Below, piece by piece: positions 17,220-27,000 of a stretch of 64,000 bases of DNA. Every line of letters starts with the position of its first letter. The stretch's first letter is position 1. The position numbers and the translations under genes were made by a program. Origin of the DNA: Acidimicrobiales bacterium (lineage in GTDB: Bacteria; Actinomycetota; Acidimicrobiia; Acidimicrobiales; MedAcidi-G1); NCBI GenBank assembly GCA_030747595.1, contig JASLKK010000001.1, forward strand, positions 62,001-126,000. Reading direction: 5' to 3'. The notes beneath the pieces are model-generated. The model was given only the letters and a program-made list of their open reading frames with translations. It was not told where the DNA came from and made no database searches.

Positions 17220-18085
17220 CGGGCCGACCCTACGGTCCGCCTCCAGACCACTGGACAACCGGGATGGTCGACCACCGGGTCACCGGATCGAACCTGATCA
17301 TGGTGGGCCTTGGCGGGGACGCCGGGACGGAACCGGTAGTGGACGTCGTTGCCGCAGTAACGGACCGACACGGCCCGTCGACGAGACGTGGTCGAGCGGT
17401 TGGGGCCGGCGCCGTGGAGGGTGGCAGCGTGGTGGACGACGATGTCGCCCGGCTCAACGACGAAACGTACGAGGCGGGGGTCGTCAACGTCGATGGTGGG
17501 GACCGGTGTGCCTTCGGCGCCGGGGAGCGGTTCATCGGATACGAACCAGTTTGGGCGGTGGACGAGGCCAGATCGGTGCGAGCCGCGGAGGTAGGCCACG
17601 GCACCCGTGTCGACGGTTACCGGGTCGAGTGGAACCCAGGTGGTGCAGATGCGGTCACCTTCGAGGTGGAAGTAGCCGAGGTCCTGGTGGAGGGCCGTGG
17701 CCTCGGCGGTGCCGGGTTCCTTGACCAGCACCGAGTCCTCGTAGAGGTGGACGCGTTCGGCGTCCATCAGGGCGGCGGCGATGGCCGGAAGGGGCGAGGT
17801 GGCGGCAAAGGCGGCGAAGGCCGGGTCGTGGAGCCAGTGATCGACGCCCGACAGGAAACGACCCGGCCCGGTGGAATGGGGCTGCGTATCAGTCACGACG
17901 GCTCGGAGCGCCGTCATGTCGGTGGTGATCACTGGGTCAGCGATCGTGGCCTCCACCGGTTCGACGAGGAGTTCGACCCACTCGGTGGGGAGGATGGCCG
18001 GGAGGTGGACGACGCCGTCACGCACAAAAGCGTCGATCTCGTCATCGGTGACCGGCCGGAACGGCTCGGAGGTTGGGCCCGACAT
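17216..18085 (-). CDS. Phytanoyl-CoA dioxygenase (PhyH) family protein
   Basis: 289 residues. The Fe(II)-binding H-x-D is in ALHQDLGYFHLEG. The distal His is in AATLHGAGPN, and RRRAVSVRY, about 15 residues on, provides the Arg that binds 2-oxoglutarate. PhyH proteins hydroxylate acyl-CoAs or other small molecules using Fe(II) and 2-oxoglutarate. The gene begins 11 bp after the acidic-repeat gene and overlaps the acyl-CoA ligase start by 4 bp, so ligase and dioxygenase are probably co-translated and may act on the same substrate. A second PhyH protein of different sequence lies at 28975-29835, also beside an acyl-CoA ligase. Confidence 0.85.
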   Translation of the reverse strand: MSGPTSEPFRPVTDDEIDAFVRDGVVHLPAILPTEWVELLVEPVEATIADPVITTDMTALRAVVTDTQPHSTGPGRFLSGVDHWLHDPAFAAFAATSPLPAIAAALMDAERVHLYEDSVLVKEPGTAEATALHQDLGYFHLEGDRICTTWVPLDPVTVDTGAVAYLRGSHRSGLVHRPNWFVSDEPLPGAEGTPVPTIDVDDPRLVRFVVEPGDIVVHHAATLHGAGPNRSTTSRRRAVSVRYCGNDVHYRFRPGVPAKAHHDQVRSGDPVVDHPGCPVVWRRTVGSAR

Positions 18086-18096
18086 GGGGCCGGGTG

Positions 18097-18624
18097 CTAC
18101 TCCTCTTCGTCGGGAGCGGCAGCCGGTGCGTCCTCGTCGTCGGGAGATGCGGCGGTTTCTTCCGCGGGGGCTTCTTCGCTGGGCGCCTCTTCAGCAGTTT
18201 CTTCGTCTGGGGTCTCGTCGGCGGTTTCTTCCGCGGGGGCTTCTTCGCTGGGCGCCTCTTCAGCAGTTTCTTCGTCTGGGGTCTCGTCGGCGGTTTCTTC
18301 CGCGGGGGCTTCTTCGCTGGGCGCCTCTTCAGCAGTTTCTTCGTCTGGGGCTTCGTTGTTCGGCGTGGCCTCCGTTTCGGGGACCTCCTCACCGTCGCGC
18401 AGGCGCTGCCAGAGGTCGACGGCCTCGCGCCATGTCGACTCGGCCTCGCTGACAGCCTCGGCACCGTCTCGGCCGTTCTGGGCGCGTTTGAACGCCTCGG
18501 CAGCTTCGTCCTTGGCCTTTACAGCCTTAGCCAGCCGTCGCTCAGCGGTCTTGGCGGCCTCGGCAGCCTCAGCGCGCCGGTTGAACAACAGCAGCGCCTT
18601 CTGGGTGTCGTCATCGACCTTCAT
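18097..18624 (-). CDS. Acidic repeat protein with coiled-coil N terminus
   Basis: 175 residues from ATG 18624, chosen because GGAGG lies four bases upstream; an ATG eight codons earlier lacks this. Residues 1-90 are Ala/Glu/Lys/Arg-rich with heptad-like spacing (RRAEAAEAAKTAERRLAKAV), so probably coiled coil. The C-terminal half is almost entirely Glu, Ala, Pro, Thr and Asp, built from repeats containing DEETAEEAPSEEAPAEETAD. There is no signal peptide or transmembrane segment, and I recognise no family. A highly acidic disordered tail could bind basic partners or act as a spacer. It sits 11 bp upstream of the PhyH gene. Confidence 0.75.
   Translation of the reverse strand: MKVDDDTQKALLLFNRRAEAAEAAKTAERRLAKAVKAKDEAAEAFKRAQNGRDGAEAVSEAESTWREAVDLWQRLRDGEEVPETEATPNNEAPDEETAEEAPSEEAPAEETADETPDEETAEEAPSEEAPAEETADETPDEETAEEAPSEEAPAEETAASPDDEDAPAAAPDEEE
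18152..18350. repeat. 69-bp perfect tandem repeat, 2.9 copies
   Basis: Copies begin at 18152, 18221 and 18290. The first two are identical over 69 bp, and the third matches for 61 bp before diverging. The unit is 23 codons, so copy-number change keeps the reading frame of the acidic protein. The identity at synonymous positions indicates recent duplication or ongoing slippage. It could also be an assembly trouble spot. Confidence 0.95.
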
Positions 18625-18735
18625 CGTGCCTCCATGGACATCCCTCAAAATATTCGCTGCCCCATGATCGCCGATCCGGGGGCCAGTCCCACCCTCGATG
18701 TGGGTACTTGACGATTCACGTCCTCTGGCGTCCGT

Positions 18736-19680
18736 TCAGAGCAGGGGTCGGACTTGCTCACCGAAGGCAGACAATTGGTCCAGATATTCCTCGATGGTGC
18801 GTCCACGGAACTTGAGGTGGAAGACGTTCGCGCCCACATCGCGGTCGGCTCGGAGTTCGGCGGCAATGTGTTCGGGATCGCCGGTCAGCCAGGCCGGTGG
18901 CAGATCGTCGGGAGGGTCACCGATGTAGGTCCAACCGGGCATGATCCCGATGTCGAAGGTGGCATCCGGTCGCCCGGCCTCGTCGGCGGCCCGACGGATG
19001 GTGTCGATGATCTCCGCGTACTGGTCGCGCGAGGCGCCCATGGGGATGTAGCCGTCTCCGCGTCGACCGGTTCGCTTCCAGGCGGCGGACCCTGCGCCGC
19101 CCACCCAGATGGGGAGATCGCTGGATGCTGGGCCAGGGCTCACCCCAACGTCGCGGTAGGAGTACTGGGGGCCATCGTGGCTGACGTAGGTGTCGACGTA
19201 TGCCCCCCGAACGGCGTCGATGCATTCGTCGAGGAGCTTTCCGCGACGGTGGTAGTCGACGCCGAGGGCGGCGAACTCTCCCTCTACGTGACCGGCACCG
19301 ACCCCGAGGATCACCCGCTCGTCAGTGAGGTGGGCCAGTGTGCCGAAGGAGCTGGCCGTGAGGAGGGGGTGGCGGTAGGCGGCGATGAGCACGACCGAGA
19401 GCAGCCGGATGGACTCGGTCCGGGCCCCCAGCCAAGCGAGCGTGGCCACCGGGTCATACCAGGTGGTTCGCATGCCTGACGTGTACTCGTCGTCGGGGAT
19501 GGCCACGTGATCACACACCCCGACAAAGTCGAGGCCGGCGGCCTCGGCGGCCCGGGCCACCCGGAGGAGGTCGGCCGGCGTGGCGTCGTCTTCCCAGGGG
19601 TCGGCCAGCGTCCGGGTAAGGGTTTGGATGGGAAGTTGGATCCCGTAGAGGGCTCCGCCCTCGGGTGTGATGCTGGCCAT
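18736..19680 (-). CDS. LLM-class F420-dependent oxidoreductase
   Basis: 314 residues from ATG 19680; the open frame extends 30 codons further but that part is Pro-rich and enters the upstream gene. Family features are LYGIQLPIQT, GLDFVGVCDHVAIPD, TLAWLGARTESIRLLSVV, RVILGVGAGHVEGEFAALG and LPIWVGGAGSAAWKRTG, the last being the conserved LP(I/V)WVGG strand of the luciferase-like barrel. It is predicted to use F420H2 or F420 with an unknown substrate. It lies 58 bp downstream of the CitE-like lyase gene on the same strand, suggesting an operon. Confidence 0.85.
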   Translation of the reverse strand: MASITPEGGALYGIQLPIQTLTRTLADPWEDDATPADLLRVARAAEAAGLDFVGVCDHVAIPDDEYTSGMRTTWYDPVATLAWLGARTESIRLLSVVLIAAYRHPLLTASSFGTLAHLTDERVILGVGAGHVEGEFAALGVDYHRRGKLLDECIDAVRGAYVDTYVSHDGPQYSYRDVGVSPGPASSDLPIWVGGAGSAAWKRTGRRGDGYIPMGASRDQYAEIIDTIRRAADEAGRPDATFDIGIMPGWTYIGDPPDDLPPAWLTGDPEHIAAELRADRDVGANVFHLKFRGRTIEEYLDQLSAFGEQVRPLL

Positions 19681-19738
19681 CGGTGTGCTGGTCTCCTGGG
19701 TGGCGGTTGTCGAGGGCCGGTTCGGGACGGGCCGTGGG

Positions 19739-20599
19739 TCAATCGGCGGCGGCCAGCAGGGCTCGGGCACGGCGGGCCACCGGTTCGTCGACCATTTTGC
19801 CGTTCACGGCGATGGAGGCATCGCCGGCGGCCAGAGCAGCGTCGTAAGCCTCGGCGATCTCGGTGGCCCAGGCCAGTTCATCGGCCGACGGCCGGAAGGC
19901 TTCGGTGGCGATCGGCACTTGTGAAGGGTGGATGCAGAGTTTCCCGCTGAAGCCGAGGGAGCGTGACTCGATGGCCTCGCGACGGAAGCGGTCCTCGTCT
20001 CCGAAGTCGGTCACCACCATGTCGATGGCCTGAATCCCACCAAGGTGCGCCGCCTGGGCGATCTGGGCACGAGCGACGGCCACCTCGTGGTTGCCCGGGG
20101 TACGGACACCTCCTAGGTCGGCGATGTAGTCCTCGGCGCCGAAGTAGCACCACTGGACCCGTGGATGGGTGGTGACGGTGCGGGCATCGACTACTCCGGC
20201 CACGGTCTCCAACCCGGCGACGATGGGGAGGTCGGGGTGGCCTGCAGCGTCGAGGGCAGCGGCTACGGCATCGACGGCGGCTACCGATTCGATTTTGGGG
20301 ACGACCACACCGGTGAGGCCGACGGGCAGCCCATCGGACACGTCGACTGCGAAATGGCCGGTGTCGGCGGCGTTGATTCGCACGAACAGGCGGACCTCGG
20401 CGACTAGTTGGGGGGCGACCTGATGGGCGATGGCACGGGCTTCGGCCTTGCGGTCGGAGGGAACGGCATCCTCGAGGTCGATGACCGCCCCGCTTGGTGC
20501 TGACCGGGGGAGCTTGGTCAGCACCTCGGCCCGGTTGCCGGGGGCAAACAGCAGGCTGCGGAGGACGAGCTGTGTCGACGAGCCGGATCCGGGGGCCAT
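19739..20599 (-). CDS. CitE-like CoA-ester lyase (HpcH/HpaI aldolase family)
   Basis: 286 residues. LRSLLFAPGNRAEVLTKLPR is the typical CitE N terminus. VIDLEDAVPSDRKAEAR has the acidic metal and substrate residues, VVVPKIES and YFGAEDYIADLGG add further metal ligands, and GKLCIHPSQVPI is the C-terminal signature. Citrate lyase beta-like proteins of this size that stand without citrate-lyase alpha/gamma genes often act on malyl-CoA, methylmalyl-CoA or citramalyl-CoA. That fits the acyl-CoA-oriented neighbourhood, but the exact substrate is not known. It is preceded by the addA-like gene, 54 bp upstream. Confidence 0.85.
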   Translation of the reverse strand: MAPGSGSSTQLVLRSLLFAPGNRAEVLTKLPRSAPSGAVIDLEDAVPSDRKAEARAIAHQVAPQLVAEVRLFVRINAADTGHFAVDVSDGLPVGLTGVVVPKIESVAAVDAVAAALDAAGHPDLPIVAGLETVAGVVDARTVTTHPRVQWCYFGAEDYIADLGGVRTPGNHEVAVARAQIAQAAHLGGIQAIDMVVTDFGDEDRFRREAIESRSLGFSGKLCIHPSQVPIATEAFRPSADELAWATEIAEAYDAALAAGDASIAVNGKMVDEPVARRARALLAAAD

Positions 20600-20653
20600 G
20601 GGCTCGACGCTACCGACCGGCCCGGACCGGGACCTGATCGGAGTGGGATTGGG

Positions 20654-23600
20654 TCAGACGCCGACCAACTCGCGGGCGGTGGCACGCACCTCGAGCATCG
20701 CTCCAGCCAGGTTGGTGACGTCGACCTCCGTGGTGCCGTCGGTGGCCAGGAAGCAGAGCACGACCCGCCGGACCGGAAGGCCGGTCGACCGCTCGGCGGC
20801 CAGAGCGTAGGTGGCGCCCTGCAAGCGGTATCGCTCGGCTTTGGCAGCCAGGGCGTCGGCGTCAGCCACCGCGTCGGTCTTGTAGTCGACGATGACGAGG
20901 CCGGGACCCTCAGGGCCGTCATCGAGGACGGCCAGGTCGATGTAGCCCTCGATCACCGGGGCATCGGGGTCGTCGTCGACTGGCGCGGCCACGTAGAGCT
21001 CGCGCCAGTGGCGAGCCCCGGCAGCCAACCGGACCACGTCGGCGGTCAGACCGGAGCGGACCAGGGCGTCTACGGTTCGCAGATCCCCGAGGACCCCTTC
21101 GGCGACGGACCGTTCCCGGACCACCGATGTGGGATCGGTGGTGTCGAAGTCGAGGAGCTCTAGGGCTCCGTGCACGGCCCGTCCGATGCCGGTTCCGTGG
21201 CGTCCCACCTCACCTGGCCGGGCCCGGTCTTCGTCGTGGTTCGCTGTGGCCTGTTCAGTGGCCTGTTCAGTGGCCAGGGTGGCGACATGTCCGGCGATAG
21301 CGGTGGCCGACACCGTGCTGGGTCGTCCGGCGCGATCCAGGGCGTGGTCGTGCTCTGTGAGCCACGTCTGGCGATCGGGGAGGGCGCGGCCCGAGGGGAC
21401 AGCCCTGCCGGGAAGTGCGCCGGTGGTGGAGGATAGGTCGGAGCCGTGGGCGTCACCGCCGGCGCCTTCGAGCGCCCTGGCGAGGAGGCGTCCCGGCCCG
21501 GGCCGACCGGGCTTTTCGTCATCGATGTCTGTGGCCCGGTAAACCGACACGATGAGGTGGTCTCGGGCCCGAGTGGTGGCCACATATAGGAGTCGGATGG
21601 CCTCGGCATCCTGAAACCGGCGGTCGACAGCGTGGGTGGCCTGAAATCCGGGCGTCTCGACACCTTCCCGGATGCCGATCTCGATGGACCGGTCGGGGTC
21701 GATGAGTAGTTGAACCCCCCGGTCGGATCTCGCGTTGGCAGTCGACATGCCTGAGAGGATGGTGATGGGGAACTCCAGGCCCTTGGCGCCATGGATGGTC
21801 AGGATCCGGACGGCGGCATCGTCGATTTCGGAGAGGACGGTTTCGGCGACCCGGCCCTTCTCGTCGGCTTGGGCGAGACACCAGTCAACGAAACCGCGCA
21901 ACGAGCTCCCGCCGGCCTCTGCGAAGGCCCGGGCGCGGTCAGACAGGAGGCGGACCCGGCGCCAGACGTCGCGGGGCCGGGTCTCCCCAAAGGCCACCTG
22001 CAGTACACGGCGCTCGTCGACTAGGCGTTCCAGAATCCCGGATGGTCCAAGGAGGTGGCGGCATCGGTGCATCTGGCCCAGCCAGACGAGACCGGAGGCC
22101 ACGAGCTCGACCGACTGGTCGCCTTCCGGCTGGTCGGACTGGTGGTTCCAGGAACCGCCATGGTGCACCCGCCAGCGGGCGAGGTCGTCGTCTCCGCAGC
22201 CGAAATGGGACGTGCGGAGTGCCGCCACGACGGCCAGGTCATCAGTGGGGTCGTCGATGGCCCGCATCACCATTAGCAGGTCCCGGACCTGAGGCGTGGC
22301 GAAGAGCAGGGAGCTGGATTCGGCCCGATAGGGGATGCCGGCGGCTTCCAGCGAAATCTCCAGGTCGGGCAGTGAAGTTCGTGTGGGGAGGAGGATGGCG
22401 ACGTCACCGAAGCCACATGGGCGCTGGTGGCCGGCACGGTCCTCGACCGTCCATCCCTCGACCACAGCGGTGGTGATGGCGTCGGCCACGGCATCGGCTT
22501 CGAGTTTCCGTAGACCGGCGGCATCGATGTCGTCGCCTTGGGCGTCCCTTCCGAGAACGGTCACTGCTGGCCCGACTGTCGCCGCTGGGCGACAGCCGAC
22601 CAGCGGGGTGTACCCGGGCTGTACCAGTTCGGCTCGCACCGGCTCGTCCTCCGGCGCGGGGCCGTCGGACGATGGGCCGGGTCCGATGAGCTGGCCGAAG
22701 ATGGCATTGATCCAGTCGATGATCGGCACGGTGGTTCGGAAGTTCTCGGTCAGCGACACGGCGGAGGCGTCCAGCGAGCGCCTGGCCAGCAGGTAGAGGG
22801 AGATGTCGGCCCGCCGGAACCGGTAAATGGACTGCTTGGGGTCACCGACCAGGAACAGGGATCCCGATACGGGGGAGAAGCCATCGAGCTCAGCGTCGGG
22901 TGCAGCGTCGGGATCGGTCAGCAACAGGGCCAACTTGAGCTGTACGGGGTCGGTGTCCTGGAATTCATCGAGCAGGACGTACCGGTAACGCTCGTGCAGT
23001 GTGGTCCGGACTGCCGGCCCCGAGGCGGGATCGGACAGCAGATCGTGGGCGATGACCAGTAGGTCGTGGAAGGTCAGAGAGCCCGATCGACGGCGTTCGT
23101 CGGCCGCCCGGAGGGTGGCGTCAACCAACTCGACGAGGATTCGAGCGAGCACGCCGCCGGCTGTCGATCGTACGATCTCATCCCAGAGGTCGCGGGCCTC
23201 GTATGCGAACTCCCGGATGGTGTCCTTGTCGTCACCCCAGTCACCCTTGCGGCCCGAATTGCCGACATTGAGTGACTTTCGGAAGTCGCCGGTGGAGAGG
23301 ATCCGAACCATGTCGATCTCGTCGACGGCACCGGTCAGGGCGTCCCGGGCGACACGGATCCCGGCCAGGCGACGTCGGAGGTTGTCATCCTCGTCGAGGT
23401 CGTGGTGATCGAGGACTGTGGCCTGATCCATGAGGTTGATGATGGCCGTGACGTTCACTGGCGGGGGTTCGGCTGGTGAGGTCAGGGGATCGAGGAGGTC
23501 CCAGCGGTCATCTAGTTCGCGGGCCAGGTCTCGAAGGTGGGAGGGGTGGACGCCGAGGGCGTCGGCCAGGAGGATGGTCCGGGCGAGTGCATCGTCACCG

Positions 23601-24055
23601 AGGAGGGTGCGTTGGAGGTCATCCCACCGGTCGTCGAAGCCGAGTTGGCTCGAGACTTCGTCCAGCAGCTCGAATCCTGTCGGTAGGCCGGCCTCGAGCG
23701 GATGCTCGGTCAGGAGGCGCCGGGCGAAGCCGTGGAGTGTGGACAACGAGGCGAGGTCGACATCGGCGAGGGCGGCTTCGGCATGCTGGCGACGGATGGG
23801 GTCAGCGTCGTGGCGGGACACGTCCTCGAGTCCGCGGCGGAAGCGGTCGCCGAGCTCGGCGGCCGCCCGTTCGGTGAATGTGATGGCGGCGATCTTCTCG
23901 ACGGCGACACCCTCGTCGACCACGAGGGCAATCATCCGCCCGACCAGTGCTGTTGTCTTGCCCGTCCCGGCACCCGCCTCCACGAAAAGGTTTTCGTTAA
24001 GCGAGTGGCCGATCCGGTCGCGATCAGCCTGGTCGCCGGGTGTTGAGCCGGTCAT
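20654..24055 (-). CDS. AddA/RecB-like UvrD-family helicase-nuclease
   Basis: 1133 residues. Superfamily 1 helicase motifs appear in order: EAGAGTGKTTALVGRM (Walker A), AAITFTERAAAEL, LLDEFQDTDPVQ (motif II), GDPKQSIYRFRRAD (motif III), ILTIHGAKGLEFP (motif V) and YVATTRARDHLI (motif VI). The C terminus has a PD-(D/E)XK nuclease core, IEGYIDLAVLDD then IVDYKTD. This is the motor/nuclease subunit of a RecBCD-like double-strand-break resection machine. Its ATG overlaps the stop of the AddB-like gene (ATGA), so the two are made together. Mycobacterial AdnAB is an alternative comparison, but there both subunits keep helicase motifs. Confidence 0.9.
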   Translation of the reverse strand: MTGSTPGDQADRDRIGHSLNENLFVEAGAGTGKTTALVGRMIALVVDEGVAVEKIAAITFTERAAAELGDRFRRGLEDVSRHDADPIRRQHAEAALADVDLASLSTLHGFARRLLTEHPLEAGLPTGFELLDEVSSQLGFDDRWDDLQRTLLGDDALARTILLADALGVHPSHLRDLARELDDRWDLLDPLTSPAEPPPVNVTAIINLMDQATVLDHHDLDEDDNLRRRLAGIRVARDALTGAVDEIDMVRILSTGDFRKSLNVGNSGRKGDWGDDKDTIREFAYEARDLWDEIVRSTAGGVLARILVELVDATLRAADERRRSGSLTFHDLLVIAHDLLSDPASGPAVRTTLHERYRYVLLDEFQDTDPVQLKLALLLTDPDAAPDAELDGFSPVSGSLFLVGDPKQSIYRFRRADISLYLLARRSLDASAVSLTENFRTTVPIIDWINAIFGQLIGPGPSSDGPAPEDEPVRAELVQPGYTPLVGCRPAATVGPAVTVLGRDAQGDDIDAAGLRKLEADAVADAITTAVVEGWTVEDRAGHQRPCGFGDVAILLPTRTSLPDLEISLEAAGIPYRAESSSLLFATPQVRDLLMVMRAIDDPTDDLAVVAALRTSHFGCGDDDLARWRVHHGGSWNHQSDQPEGDQSVELVASGLVWLGQMHRCRHLLGPSGILERLVDERRVLQVAFGETRPRDVWRRVRLLSDRARAFAEAGGSSLRGFVDWCLAQADEKGRVAETVLSEIDDAAVRILTIHGAKGLEFPITILSGMSTANARSDRGVQLLIDPDRSIEIGIREGVETPGFQATHAVDRRFQDAEAIRLLYVATTRARDHLIVSVYRATDIDDEKPGRPGPGRLLARALEGAGGDAHGSDLSSTTGALPGRAVPSGRALPDRQTWLTEHDHALDRAGRPSTVSATAIAGHVATLATEQATEQATANHDEDRARPGEVGRHGTGIGRAVHGALELLDFDTTDPTSVVRERSVAEGVLGDLRTVDALVRSGLTADVVRLAAGARHWRELYVAAPVDDDPDAPVIEGYIDLAVLDDGPEGPGLVIVDYKTDAVADADALAAKAERYRLQGATYALAAERSTGLPVRRVVLCFLATDGTTEVDVTNLAGAMLEVRATARELVGV

Positions 24056-27000
24056 CGGTCGACCTCCTCCTCTTGGTCCACATGTTCGGTTTCGTGGTCG
24101 TCTTCAGGGGTCTCCGTCCCGGCATCGAGAAAGTTGGTGGTGATGTGATCCTCGTGGAGGGCCAGCACCGGATGGTTGGCCTTGCGGGCCCGGGCGGAGC
24201 GGACGCGTCGAGCATCGAGGCCGTCGGGGGAGCAGTGAAGACACCGGTGGGCTTCCGGCCGGTCGCTTTCTGGTGGGTGGTGCGGGAAGGCCCCGCCCTC
24301 GATACCCCGGACGATGGAGGAGAGCACCCGTTGGAAGGCGGCGACCACCTCGTCGTCGACCTCGTATCCCAGATGATGGAAATCGTCGGCCACCTCGCCG
24401 AGGAAGGCGTAGGTGGCGTGCCTCGTGGTGCAGCCTTTGGCGGCGGCTAGCGCGTAGATGGGGAGCTGCAGGAACGATCCTCCGGGGAAGTAGTCGACGG
24501 GGATGTTCTTGTACCGGTCCGGCCGTCCGGTTTTGGCATCGACCACGACGAGGTGGTCGTCGGCGGTCAGGTCCACGCGGTCGATCGAGCCTCGGAATCG
24601 CAGGGTGCGACCGTTGGCGAGGGTGATGACGAGGGCATCCGGACCTCCGAAGCGTCGTTCGGCGGCTACGGGGCGGCTGTCGAACCTGGCCCGAAAGGCC
24701 GAGTCGAGGACCAGGAAGTCGTCAAGGTCGGCGGCCAGCCGGTCACAGATGGTGGGCCAGAACCGGGGGTGGGCGGCTTCACCCCGTGCCTCGGCGTGGG
24801 CACACTCCTCGTTCAGGAGCTCGGCGGCATGGGCTCGTTGGGCGGCGGTCCACGGATCGCCGTGTCCGGGGAGGGACCCGTTGGCGAGGCCGTCGGTCAC
24901 CAGCCGGTCGAGGACCCGGTGAACGATCGAGCCACGTATCAGCGGGGAGAGGCCGGTCCGCTCCGATGGATCTTCAAGTGGCCGGACACCGAGGACGTAT
25001 TCGGCGAAGAAGGCGAACGGGCAGTCCACCCACTTCTCGAGGCGGGTGGCTGACAGTTCGCCGTCGAGGACAGGGAGGGTGACGCCCGACAGGTTCCCGT
25101 CGAACCGGGTGAAGTCCTTGTCGGCTCGCTGGCCAAGGAGTTCGATTCCCCGGTCAACCACGACATCGTCACAACGGAGCTTGTCGACTGCGGGACGGCC
25201 GCCACGAATGGCGGTGGCCAGGTCGTATTCCTGAACGGTGGCGGGATCGTCACGGTCAAGGGCGTCGGTGAACGACGCCACGTGGTCGAACCAGGGTGCG
25301 ACGAACAGGTCGAGGTCGTCGGATTCGGGTCGGTGGCCGGCCAATTCCTCGAACTCGGCCAGCAGTAGACGTGACATCGGTCGGTCACCGGAGCGACGCA
25401 GGTCGCCGCGAGGCTGAACGAGGACGATGCGTTCGGCGGCACCGGTGAGGGCAGCGAGGAAGGCGTGGTGCTGGCGGGCGGCATGCTCGTGGCGGGTGGG
25501 TAGGCCGGTCCGGGCGGCGGTGCGATGGTCGTCGGACAGCAACGGGTCGGCGGGAGGACGGGTCGGCATGGAACCCTCTGCGAGACCGACCACGATTACC
25601 AGGTCGGCATCGAGGCCGACGGCCTGGTCAATGCCGGTGACCTGCACGCCGATCCCGCTGCGGCCAGCTCGCCCGATGGGGCGGCCGAGTTCGGCGGCCA
25701 GAGCACCCCGAAAGCTTCGATAGGGCGGATGGGGTTCAATGTTGTCCAGTTCGGACAGGGCATCGAGGATCGCGCCCACCTCGTCCAGGGCGAGGAGTTC
25801 GTCGGCCGACCAGGACTCATGGGCGGTGGTGCCGCCGAGGTACTGGCGAAGCAGGTCGCGGACGCGTCGGCACCGGCCAGCCCAGGAGTCGTCTTCGGTG
25901 AGGCCATGGAGGGATGCGCAGAGTCGCTCCACGAAGGCCGCCAGTTGTCGGGCTCGTGTGGCCTCGGCCGACAAGCGGTCGGCCAGCCAGGTTCGGCCCT
26001 CGTCGTCGACTTCGGATACAGCTTCGGCATCGAGTTCGGCGGCCAGGTGGGCGAGGCGATCGGTCCACTCGTCAACTCCGCTGACTACTCCGGCCTGAGC
26101 GGCCAGCCGACCCCAGGCGCGTGCCGGGACCAGATCGTGGTCGGGATCCCAGAGGGGCACGTCGGCCATCAGGGCGTCGAGGTCAGTTCGGCGGATCCCC
26201 CGATCGGGAAGATCGAGGAGTCCGATCAGGAAGCGTCCGGCGATCGTCTCGTCGAGTCGGTGGACGCCGCTGGCGTGGAATTCGATGCCTGCCGCGGTGA
26301 GCCGCTCCTGGACCAGTCGGGCGTCGTCGGTGGTCGACGGGTGAACTAGGACCATGCGGTCCAGCGGCGTACCGGCCCGTGCCGCCTCGATGATCCGTCG
26401 GATGGCGTAGCGGACGGACTCATCCTGTTCTGGGGTGGATGCCACGAGGCACGCGACCCGCGATCCGGCAGGTCCCGCCTCGGGCGCGTCGACGTCGAGG
26501 GTCTCGGTCAGGGCAGCGAGGTGGGGGTTGGCCGACACCGATCCGTCCGGGCTGTCGGCATCGCCGACGATGGCGGTGAGGTGGCCTGTGGTGGCTAACG
26601 CACCTACGAGTCGGCGTTCGGAGGCGACGAGTGTGCCGGGTAGGTGGAGGACGACCGGTGGTAGGTCGACCGATCCGTCGGCGATCCGGGCGGCGGCGAC
26701 GACGGCCCGTTCGTACTCATCGTGGAAGATCGGTTCGAGCCGCTCGACGAGTGCCCGGTGGAGGACGACGAGGTCGGACAACGCACCACCGATTTCCGCC
26801 AGACGGTCGAGAGCTTCGGGGTGGACTTCGCGGAGGTTGCGGTGGGCGGCCATGACGGTGCGTTCCACCGAGGGGTGGTCGGCCACCGGACTGAAAACAC
26901 CGGGACGGTCGGCCAGCAGCCGTCGGGTAGCGGCCAACACCACAGCGTCACTGACGGCACGCCGGGCGGCAATATGGGGTGAACCGGCCGATATGCCACG

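Noticed and set aside
17264-18667. Long plus-strand frame of 467 codons
   Set aside because: It lies opposite the PhyH and acidic-repeat genes; its Ser/Ala repeats are the complement of the 69-bp array, with no domain.
21240-21275. Short tandem repeat (TEQATEQAT) inside the AddA-like gene
   Set aside because: Only two 12-bp copies in a flexible region; ordinary microsatellite-scale slippage.
25525-26349. Plus-strand frame of 274 codons within the AddB-like gene
   Set aside because: It is an antisense shadow in high-GC DNA with no recognisable motif.
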